In this document: positions 1 through 4,615 of the stretch, piece by piece
How the letters are laid out: each line of letters opens with the position of its first letter
How positions within the stretch are numbered: the stretch's first letter is position 1
Assembly (NCBI GenBank): GCA_002367285.1
Contig: DFBF01000284.1
Location: 1 to 5,013, forward strand
Origin: Rhodobacteraceae bacterium UBA3087
GTDB taxonomy: Bacteria > Pseudomonadota > Alphaproteobacteria > Rhodobacterales > Rhodobacteraceae
DNA: 5,013 nt
Reading direction: 5' to 3'
Made by a program: the position numbers and the translations under genes
Notes under the pieces: generated by a model
The model's input: only the letters and a program-made list of their open reading frames with translations
Databases searched by the model: none
Told to the model about the DNA's origin: nothing

Positions 1-19
1 CATGTTCCAGAAATCTTAA
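1..19 (+). CDS. pntA: NAD(P) transhydrogenase subunit alpha, 3' end only
   Basis: Only the last five codons and the TAA stop (17-19) are inside the window, in the frame reading M-F-Q-K-S-stop. Known PntA proteins end in a similar short basic tail (E. coli ends MFRKN), and pntA normally lies directly upstream of pntB. The identification therefore rests on this tail plus the neighbour, not on any domain. PntA carries the NAD(H)-binding domain and part of the membrane domain of the proton-pumping transhydrogenase. The stop is 12 bases before the pntB start, which fits a single transcript and close translational linkage. Confidence 0.7.
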
Positions 20-24
20 GGGGG
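18..24 (+). promoter_or_regulatory. Ribosome binding site of pntB
   Basis: AAGGGGG at 18-24 is a strong purine-rich Shine-Dalgarno-type run, seven bases before the ATG at 32. It overlaps the pntA stop codon. It supports the choice of ATG 32 as the pntB start. Confidence 0.75.
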
Positions 25-31
25 CCGAGAC

Positions 32-1465
32 ATGGAATTTGGTTTCACCACTGCCGCTTACGTCGTTGCGGCTGTTCTGTTCATCCTGAGCCTTGGCGGT
101 CTGTCCGGGCAGGAAAGCGCAAAGCGCGCTGTTTGGTATGGCATTGTCGGCATGGCGCTGGCGGTTGCCGCAACCCTGGTTGGCCCCGGATCGGGCCTGT
201 GGCCGTTGTCGCTGCTGCTGATCGCCGGTGGCGGTCTGATCGGCTATTACGTTGCCACCAAAGTGCAGATGACCGAGATGCCGCAACTGGTCGCCGCGAT
301 GCATTCGCTGGTCGGTCTGGCGGCTGTGTTCGTCGGCTATATCGCGCATCTTGAACTGGGCAATGTCATGGCGATGAGCCATGAGGCCCGAGAGGGCCTG
401 GACGGGTTCGCCGCGCTTCTGGCGCATAAATCACCGGTCGAGGTTGCGATCCTGCGGGTCGAGCTGTTTCTGGGCATCTTCATCGGGGCGGTGACCTTCA
501 CCGGCTCCGTCGTGGCCTATGGCAAGCTGGCGGGCAAACTGACCTCGTCGGCGGAAAAGCTGCCCGGTGGTCACGTGCTGAACGCGACTGCGGCAGCGAT
601 TTCCGTGATCTGTCTGATCTGGTACTTCAACACCGGTGGTTTCCTGCCGCTGGCGCTGATGACCCTGGCCGCGCTGTTCATCGGCTATCACCTGATCATG
701 GGCATTGGCGGGGCGGACATGCCTGTCGTCGTGTCGATGCTGAACAGCTATTCAGGTTGGGCCGCTGCCGCGATTGGTTTCAGCCTTGGCAACGATCTGT
801 TGATCGTGGTCGGTGCGCTGGTTGGCTCGTCCGGTGCGATCCTGTCTTACATCATGTGTAAGGCGATGAACCGCAGCTTTGTCTCGGTCATCCTGGGCGG
901 ATTTGGCGGCACCACGGGGCCGCAGATGGAGGTCGAGGGCGAACAGATTGCCATCGACGCCGAGGGCGTTGCCGCCGCTTTGGAAGAAGCCGATAGCATC
1001 GTCATCATTCCCGGTTACGGCATGGCTGTTGCGCAAGCCCAGCAGAACGTCGCCGAGCTGACCCGCCGCCTGCGCGCCAAAGGCAAGACCGTGCGTTTCG
1101 CGATCCACCCGGTTGCGGGCCGTCTGCCTGGTCACATGAACGTGCTGCTGGCCGAGGCCAAAGTGCCTTACGACATCGTGCTGGAAATGGATGAAATCAA
1201 CGATGATTTCCCGGATACGGATGTTGCCATTGTTATCGGCTCAAACGACATCGTGAACCCGGCCGCACAGGAAGACCCCAACAGCCCCATCGCCGGTATG
1301 CCGGTTCTGGAGTGCTGGAAGGCGAAACAGGTGTTCGTGTCCAAACGTGGTCAGGGCACCGGCTATTCGGGCATCGAAAATCCGCTGTTCTTCAAGGAAA
1401 ACACGCGCATGTTCTATGGCGACGCAAAGGCCTCGCTGGACACGCTTCTGACGCTGGTTCAGTAA
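32..1465 (+). CDS. pntB: NAD(P) transhydrogenase subunit beta (proton-translocating)
   Basis: This is the beta subunit of the inner-membrane transhydrogenase, which couples inward proton flow to hydride transfer from NADH to NADP+ and so makes NADPH. The 477-residue product is complete (E. coli PntB has 462). Residues about 4-280 form the multi-span membrane domain. It includes TEMPQLVAAMHSLVGLAAV, whose His91 aligns with the His91 known to matter for proton translocation in E. coli. The highly conserved segment GGADMPVVVSMLNSYSGWAA lies at about 226-245. Residues about 305-477 form the NADP(H)-binding domain III, with GYGMAVAQAQ (328-337), VAGRLPGHMNVLLAEA (361-376), DDFPDTD and GSNDIVNPAAQ (391-413) and KRGQGTGYSG (438-447). 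The loop at about 110-136 is longer than in E. coli, which explains the extra length. It follows pntA by 12 bases and is last in the operon. Confidence 0.97.
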   Translation: MEFGFTTAAYVVAAVLFILSLGGLSGQESAKRAVWYGIVGMALAVAATLVGPGSGLWPLSLLLIAGGGLIGYYVATKVQMTEMPQLVAAMHSLVGLAAVFVGYIAHLELGNVMAMSHEAREGLDGFAALLAHKSPVEVAILRVELFLGIFIGAVTFTGSVVAYGKLAGKLTSSAEKLPGGHVLNATAAAISVICLIWYFNTGGFLPLALMTLAALFIGYHLIMGIGGADMPVVVSMLNSYSGWAAAAIGFSLGNDLLIVVGALVGSSGAILSYIMCKAMNRSFVSVILGGFGGTTGPQMEVEGEQIAIDAEGVAAALEEADSIVIIPGYGMAVAQAQQNVAELTRRLRAKGKTVRFAIHPVAGRLPGHMNVLLAEAKVPYDIVLEMDEINDDFPDTDVAIVIGSNDIVNPAAQEDPNSPIAGMPVLECWKAKQVFVSKRGQGTGYSGIENPLFFKENTRMFYGDAKASLDTLLTLVQ

Positions 1466-1468
1466 GCC

Positions 1469-1483
1469 GCCGCAAGCTGCGGC
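1469..1483 (+). repeat. Small hairpin just after the pntB stop
   Basis: GCCGC (1469-1473) and GCGGC (1479-1483) form a 5-bp GC-only stem with a five-base loop, beginning three bases after the TAA. There is no T-run behind it. It may protect the 3' end of the pnt message or add to the stronger terminator downstream, or it may be incidental in GC-rich DNA. Confidence 0.4.
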
Positions 1484-1498
1484 ACATTTGAAACAATG

Positions 1499-1535
1499 CA
1501 ACCGGCTGCGGAAACGTGGCCGGTTGATTTCTTTT
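1499..1535 (+). terminator. Intrinsic terminator of the pntAB operon
   Basis: The left arm at 1499-1510 pairs with the right arm at 1515-1526, giving about 12 bp including two G-U pairs. It closes on a GAAA (GNRA-type) tetraloop at 1511-1514 and is followed by a T-rich run, GATTTCTTTT. The stem core is AACCGGC/GCCGGTT. It sits 34 bases after the pntB stop and 45 bases before the next gene, which is where a rho-independent terminator would be expected. The other strand has no convincing T-run after the stem, so it looks one-directional. Confidence 0.8.
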
Positions 1536-1568
1536 GGGGCGCGCGTAAAAGGTGATCCATTGTTGGGT

Positions 1569-1572
1569 GGAG
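1569..1572 (+). promoter_or_regulatory. Shine-Dalgarno deciding the TTG start at 1580
   Basis: GGAG at 1569-1572 lies seven bases before TTG 1580, a good spacing. The alternative ATG at 1607 has only AT-rich sequence with no purine-rich motif in front of it. An in-frame TGA at 1553 limits how far upstream the frame can reach. This site is the main reason for preferring the TTG start. Confidence 0.55.
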
Positions 1573-1579
1573 TGTTTTT

Positions 1580-2479
1580 TTGGGCCGGGTTTCCGAATTT
1601 CGAAATATGTCGCAAGAGCGTGGGTTGCCGGGGTTCCACTGGACCTCGCCGCGCCATGCGGTGACCTATGTGCGCCGCTCAAACGACCGGCTGGTCGTCA
1701 CGTTTGACAACATGAAAAGCCGCGAACAAGAAGGCCCGCGCCTGCCTTGGGGGGCTGAATTCCTGGAAGGGCGCGGCGTGTCGCACATGGGCGTCATGAT
1801 GAACGACCGCAACGACTGGTTCCGCCACAAACGCCTGTGGGCGCTGTTTGATCGAATGCGCAAGCTGGGGTTCTTTGAACGGTTTGAGGACGTGCTGTTT
1901 TACGGCAGCTCTATGGGTGGATATGGCGCCTGTGCCTATGCGGCCGCAGCCCCCGGTGCGCGGGTGCTGGCCTTTGTGCCGCAAAGCACGCTGCGCCTGA
2001 AAGACGTGCCCTGGGAGGGGCGTTATAATCGCGGCCGCGACCGCGGCGATTGGGACACACGCCGGTATCGCGACGGCAAGACGGGCGTGGGTAAGGCGCG
2101 CCAGGTGCAGCTGTTCTATGATCCCTATGATATGCATGACGCCCGCCACGCCGCGCGCATGGATGCGGCCCAGGTCGAGCATTTCCACTGTGGCTTCATG
2201 GGCCACCGCGTGCCGCGCCTGCTGTTGCACATGGGCCTGTTGCAAGAGGTCGTGCGCGAAGCGGTTGACGACCGGCTGGACCATACGGGGTTTTACATCC
2301 GCCTGCGCTGTCGCCGCGACAGTGCCGGATATGTGCGGGCCGTGCTGGAACGGGCGATTGAAAAGGGTCACCTGCGCCTGGCCGAAGCGGCTATGCTGTC
2401 CGTGCTGAAACGCCACCCGGACTGGAAGATGCCGCGCATGAAACTGCTGATCGCGCGGGCCAAAGGCGATCGATCCTGA
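1580..2479 (+). CDS. Alpha/beta-hydrolase-fold protein of unknown substrate
   Basis: The 299-residue product (290 if ATG 1607 is used) has the layout of a serine-hydrolase fold. A beta strand, DRLVVTFDNM, at 36-45 is followed by the nucleophile elbow FYGSSMGGYGA (107-117) with Ser111 as candidate nucleophile. A strand ending in FYDPYDMHDARHA (179-191) offers Asp181 or a nearby Asp as the acid, and GHRVPRLLLHMG (208-219) offers His209 as the base. No signal peptide or membrane segment is visible, so it is probably cytoplasmic. The last 50 residues (about 248-295) form two helices resembling a TPR-like pair. From memory, relatives in Rhodobacteraceae are sometimes labelled phosphoadenosine phosphosulfate reductase; nothing here supports that name. 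The gene stands alone after the pnt terminator and converges with the minus-strand unit 15 bases on. The substrate is unknown. Confidence 0.85.
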   Translation: MGRVSEFRNMSQERGLPGFHWTSPRHAVTYVRRSNDRLVVTFDNMKSREQEGPRLPWGAEFLEGRGVSHMGVMMNDRNDWFRHKRLWALFDRMRKLGFFERFEDVLFYGSSMGGYGACAYAAAAPGARVLAFVPQSTLRLKDVPWEGRYNRGRDRGDWDTRRYRDGKTGVGKARQVQLFYDPYDMHDARHAARMDAAQVEHFHCGFMGHRVPRLLLHMGLLQEVVREAVDDRLDHTGFYIRLRCRRDSAGYVRAVLERAIEKGHLRLAEAAMLSVLKRHPDWKMPRMKLLIARAKGDRS

Positions 2480-2494
2480 TCTGACCTTGTGCGG

Positions 2495-2812
2495 TTACCG
2501 GCCCGCGTTTCGTACCTGAACCAACAGGTCTTCTTCGTCACGCAGATGGATGTGGACGTGATCGGGCCATGGCGCGTCGGGCAGGTCTTCGGGCGCATGT
2601 TCAATGACATGTTGAAGGGCTTTGTTCAGGTCTTCTTGCAGCATCGCCATGCCGTCCTTGAAGGACGGGTAAGACGCCACAAGGCCATAGGTCGTGACGA
2701 CGGCAGTTCCAATGATCTTGAGCTTGGCAATGATGCTGCCGGGGGCATAGCTGTCAATTTCCAGATGAAGATGATTGAGGCTGACCACCTGGTCTGCGAG
2801 CGTGAACCGCAA
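2495..2812 (-). CDS. Conserved-looking small protein of unknown function (105 aa)
   Basis: I do not recognise this protein. It begins at TTG 2812, with GAGAGG (2819-2824, read on the minus strand) six bases upstream. No ATG or GTG in this frame lies in the gap after rluE. Third codon positions are clearly G/C-rich, which supports real coding. The product has a mixed N-terminal part, NHLHLEIDSYAPGSI (13-27), then a hydrophobic stretch, IIAKLKIIGTAVVTTYGLVA (27-46). That stretch could be a buried strand-helix unit or a single membrane-associated segment, though two lysines interrupt it. An amphipathic helix (about 52-72) and an acidic, His-rich tail with DHVHIHLRDEED (84-95) follow. It lies 79 bases downstream of rluE on the same strand and is probably co-transcribed. 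Its stop is 15 bases from the facing hydrolase gene. Confidence 0.72.
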   Translation of the reverse strand: MRFTLADQVVSLNHLHLEIDSYAPGSIIAKLKIIGTAVVTTYGLVASYPSFKDGMAMLQEDLNKALQHVIEHAPEDLPDAPWPDHVHIHLRDEEDLLVQVRNAGR

Positions 2813-2818
2813 GGGGCA

Positions 2819-2824
2819 CCTCTC
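2819..2824 (-). promoter_or_regulatory. Shine-Dalgarno supporting the TTG start at 2812
   Basis: On the minus strand GAGAGG lies six bases before TTG 2812. The next in-frame start-like codon is GTG at 2788, which would remove eight residues. The motif is moderate rather than strong, but it is the only well-placed one. Confidence 0.5.
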
Positions 2825-2826
2825 GC

Positions 2827-2846
2827 ACCCGCGGGGCGCTGCGGGT
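2827..2846 (-). repeat. Inverted repeat in the rluE to small-gene gap
   Basis: ACCCGC (2827-2832) and GCGGGT (2841-2846) form a 6-bp GC-rich stem with an eight-base loop, just upstream of the small gene's ribosome binding site. No T-run follows on either strand, so it is not a typical intrinsic terminator. It may be an RNA hairpin in the rluE-small gene message, or chance in GC-rich sequence. Confidence 0.35.
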
Positions 2847-2891
2847 CGACGGATGGCCTCACTGTGTTCGGCGTCCGCGCTTGGGGCACCC

Positions 2892-3458
2892 TTATCGCGG
2901 CGGGGCGCGGTGCAGGGGGGCGTCGCGCCAGTCGCCCGACCGTATCCCGTCCAGGCTCCAATCCCCGATGCGCCAGCGCACCAGACGCAGGGTGGGGCAG
3001 CCGATGGCAGCCGTCATGCGGCGGACCTGGCGGTTGCGCCCTTCGGAGATTGTCAGCTCAACCCAGCGGTCGGGAACGGATTTGCGAAACCGCACCGGCG
3101 GCGTGCGGTCCCACAGCGTGGGGGGATCAATCAGGCGGGCAAGGGCAGGGCGGGTCGGGCCGTCCTTTAACACCAGCCCCTTGCGCAGTGGCTCCAAATC
3201 CCGGTCCGTTGGGTCACCTTCGATCTGCACCAGATAGGTCTTGGTCATCTTGTTCTTGGGGTTGGAAATCTGCGCCTGCAACTTGCCATCATCGGTCAGC
3301 AGCAACAGACCCTCGCTGTCACGATCCAGACGGCCCGCCGGGTACACTTTGGGCACGTCGATATAATCCGACAGGGTCGCGCGTTTCGTCGGGGATTTGC
3401 GGTCGGTGAATTGCGACAGCACATCAAAGGGTTTGTTGAACAGGATCAGGCGGGTCAT
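2892..3458 (-). CDS. rluE: 23S rRNA pseudouridine synthase, RluE/RsuA family
   Basis: The product isomerises a uridine to pseudouridine in rRNA; in E. coli RluE acts on U2457 of 23S rRNA. From ATG 3458 it has 188 residues and opens with ILFNKPFDVLSQFTD, the usual beginning of the catalytic domain. There is no S4 RNA-binding domain in front, as in RluE and unlike RsuA or RluB. The catalytic motif GRLDRDSEGLLLLT has its key Asp at residue 45. KTYLVQIEGDP (73-83) and SEGRNRQVRRM (138-148) are the other family motifs. The frame stays open to an ATG at 3542, which would add 28 residues of low-complexity Gly/Leu/Arg sequence encoded by a direct repeat, so 3458 is preferred. No strong ribosome binding site precedes 3458. 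It is divergent from the DMT gene and leads into the 105-residue gene. The exact target uridine is inferred from family resemblance. Confidence 0.92.
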   Translation of the reverse strand: MTRLILFNKPFDVLSQFTDRKSPTKRATLSDYIDVPKVYPAGRLDRDSEGLLLLTDDGKLQAQISNPKNKMTKTYLVQIEGDPTDRDLEPLRKGLVLKDGPTRPALARLIDPPTLWDRTPPVRFRKSVPDRWVELTISEGRNRQVRRMTAAIGCPTLRLVRWRIGDWSLDGIRSGDWRDAPLHRAPPR

Positions 3459-3488
3459 GTGGGGGGCGTACCCTGTCTTGCGCGCCAG

Positions 3489-3520
3489 GCCAAGACCCAG
3501 GACCCGGCGCCAAGACCCAG
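3489..3520. repeat. 12-bp direct repeat, 20-bp period
   Basis: GCCAAGACCCAG occurs at 3489-3500 and again at 3509-3520, separated by eight bases. It lies in the spacer between divergent rluE and the DMT gene, that is in the leader or promoter region of rluE. The two-turn spacing would suit a tandem protein-binding site, but a simple slippage duplication is equally possible. Confidence 0.6.
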
Positions 3521-3528
3521 TGCCCCCC

Positions 3529-3542
3529 ATGCAAGCTTGCAT
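3529..3542. promoter_or_regulatory. 14-bp perfect palindrome, candidate operator
   Basis: ATGCAAGCTTGCAT reads the same on both strands with no spacer. It lies 29 bases before the DMT gene start and 70 bases before the rluE start, in the only divergent spacer of the window. That position fits a dimeric repressor or activator site controlling one or both genes. I cannot match it to a known regulator, and no regulator gene is adjacent. Confidence 0.4.
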
Positions 3543-3571
3543 TTCACCGGATAAGCGTTACCCATGGCGCC

Positions 3572-4498
3572 ATGAACACATCACGCGCCATTTTGTTGAA
3601 GCTGGGCTCGGTTGCGGGCTTTGTCTCGATGTCCTCGCTGATCAAGGCCGCCTCGGACGGCATTCCGCCGGGCGAAGCGGTGTTTTTCCGGTCGCTTTTC
3701 GCCATTCCGGTCATCTTGCTGTGGTTGAAGATCGACGGCAACCTGCGCCGGGGGCTGCGCACGCAAAACCCGTTGGGGCATTTGTGGCGCGGGCTGGTGG
3801 GCACAGCGGCGATGGGGCTGAATTTCTCGGCTCTGGGCATGTTGCCGCTGCCCGAAGTGACGGCGATCTTTTTCGCAGCTCCGATTCTGACGGTCATTTT
3901 CGCGGCGATGTTTCTGGGCGAACAGGTGCGCGCCTTTCGTCTGGCGGCTGTCGCGCTTGGCATGGTCGGGGTGCTGATCATCCTCAGCCCGCGCCTGACC
4001 GCCCTGAGCGAGGGCGAGCTGTCCTCGACCCAGACGCTGGGGGCGATTCTGGCGCTGATGGCGGCGACTTTTGCGGCGCTGGCAAAGATTTTCGTGCGCA
4101 AGCTGGTGGGCACGGAACACCCTGCGACCATTGTGTTCTATTTCTCGCTCACCGCGACCGCGCTCAGCCTGTTCACGTTGCCGTTCGGCTGGGTCGTGCC
4201 AACACCGATACAGGCGCTGTTTTTGATCCTTGCGGGTATCATTGGTGGGGTGTCACAGGGGTTGCTGACCACCGCGTTCCGCCACGCAGACGCATCCATG
4301 ATTGCGCCGTTTGACTATGCCTCGATGTTGCTGGCGCTGGTGATCGGGTATTTCGTGTTTTCCGAGGTGCCGACCGGGCCGATGCTGGCTGGGGCTGCTT
4401 TGGTCATCGCTGCGGGCATCCTGATCATCTGGCGTGAACGCCAACTGGGGCTGGATCGCAAGACGCCAGGTCAGGCGATGACGCCGGGTGGGCAATAG
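3572..4498 (+). CDS. DMT-superfamily (EamA) transporter
   Basis: The 308-residue product has about ten hydrophobic segments (roughly 7-24, 34-52, 72-90, 94-114, 122-139, 155-172, 186-205, 213-232, 243-265, 270-287). They are arranged as two EamA repeats (about 7-138 and 156-287). Signature positions are visible twice: AIFFAAPILTVIFAAMFLGEQV (98-119) in the first repeat and SMIAPFDYASMLLALVIGYFVFSEVPT (242-268) in the second, each ending in a helix-capping Glu (117 and 265). Such proteins move small metabolites such as amino acids, nucleosides or S-adenosylmethionine across the inner membrane; the substrate cannot be told from the sequence. The N-terminal arm is short and the hydrophilic C-terminal tail (about 288-308) is probably cytoplasmic. 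ATG 3572 starts just before the first helix; no good ribosome binding site is seen. The gene precedes ftsW by 117 bases. Confidence 0.92.
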   Translation: MNTSRAILLKLGSVAGFVSMSSLIKAASDGIPPGEAVFFRSLFAIPVILLWLKIDGNLRRGLRTQNPLGHLWRGLVGTAAMGLNFSALGMLPLPEVTAIFFAAPILTVIFAAMFLGEQVRAFRLAAVALGMVGVLIILSPRLTALSEGELSSTQTLGAILALMAATFAALAKIFVRKLVGTEHPATIVFYFSLTATALSLFTLPFGWVVPTPIQALFLILAGIIGGVSQGLLTTAFRHADASMIAPFDYASMLLALVIGYFVFSEVPTGPMLAGAALVIAAGILIIWRERQLGLDRKTPGQAMTPGGQ

Positions 4499-4525
4499 CC
4501 CGTTTCGACGACGACTTTAGCAATA

Positions 4526-4541
4526 GAATCCCACTGGATTC
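4526..4541. promoter_or_regulatory. Paired GANTC (CcrM) sites in an inverted repeat upstream of ftsW
   Basis: GAATCCCACTGGATTC is a 6-bp inverted repeat with a four-base centre. Each arm holds a GANTC site (GAATC 4526-4530, GATTC 4537-4541), the sequence methylated by the alphaproteobacterial cell-cycle methyltransferase CcrM. The second site overlaps the proposed -35 hexamer of ftsW. It could also act as a weak hairpin ending the upstream transcript, but the stem is AT-containing and the T-run lies eight bases away. Confidence 0.45.
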
Positions 4542-4563
4542 ACAGGCCTTTTCGCGCTACACT
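4535..4563 (+). promoter_or_regulatory. Candidate sigma-70-type promoter of ftsW
   Basis: TGGATT (4535-4540) and TACACT (4558-4563) are separated by 17 bases. The -10 matches TATAAT at four of six positions and sits in a GCTACACT context that I associate with alphaproteobacterial promoters; the -35 matches TTGACA at only three. Transcription would begin near 4570, giving a leader of about 46 bases. Confidence 0.4.
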
Positions 4564-4603
4564 CGCGCTTAGACCCGGCAAACGGGCGATGTTGAGGCAG
4601 TTC

Positions 4604-4609
4604 AGGCGG
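4604..4609 (+). promoter_or_regulatory. Ribosome binding site of ftsW
   Basis: AGGCGG lies six bases before ATG 4616. It is a moderate Shine-Dalgarno match that favours this start over the ATG three codons further on. Confidence 0.5.
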
Positions 4610-4615
4610 TATCTC

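Noticed and set aside
752..1135. A 127-codon minus-strand frame inside pntB
   Set aside because: It lies wholly antisense to strongly conserved pntB sequence and has a shadow-type composition.
1241..1682. Two overlapping minus-strand frames (138 and 96 codons) spanning the pntB end and the terminator region
   Set aside because: They cross a good terminator and two plus-strand coding regions and show no motif, ribosome binding site or coding-like composition.
1679..2416. A 245-codon open frame on the minus strand
   Set aside because: It is antisense to the hydrolase-like gene. The translation is rich in His, Gln, Ala and Arg, as is typical of a shadow frame in GC-rich DNA, and it has no recognisable domain.
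2813..2890. GGGGCACC repeated at 2813-2820 and 2883-2890
   Set aside because: An 8-bp repeat in GC-rich DNA is expected by chance; there is no target-site or mobile-element context.
2489..3409. A 306-codon open frame on the plus strand
   Set aside because: It lies antisense to rluE and the 105-residue gene. Its translation is Arg/Gly/Pro/Ser-rich low-complexity sequence with no motif, whereas the minus strand carries clear pseudouridine synthase motifs.
3544..4131. Minus-strand frames of 195 and 179 codons inside the transporter gene
   Set aside because: They are antisense shadows, one of them dominated by Gln/Arg/His, and without motifs.
3397..4314. A 305-codon plus-strand frame overlapping rluE and the transporter
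   Set aside because: It runs out of frame with the transporter, whose own frame shows ten membrane helices and EamA motifs. It is a shadow.
4526..4552. Inverted repeat read as an intrinsic terminator of the transporter gene
   Set aside because: The stem is only 6 bp and the short T-run begins about eight bases after it, so a regulatory reading of the GANTC pair fits better, though termination is not excluded.
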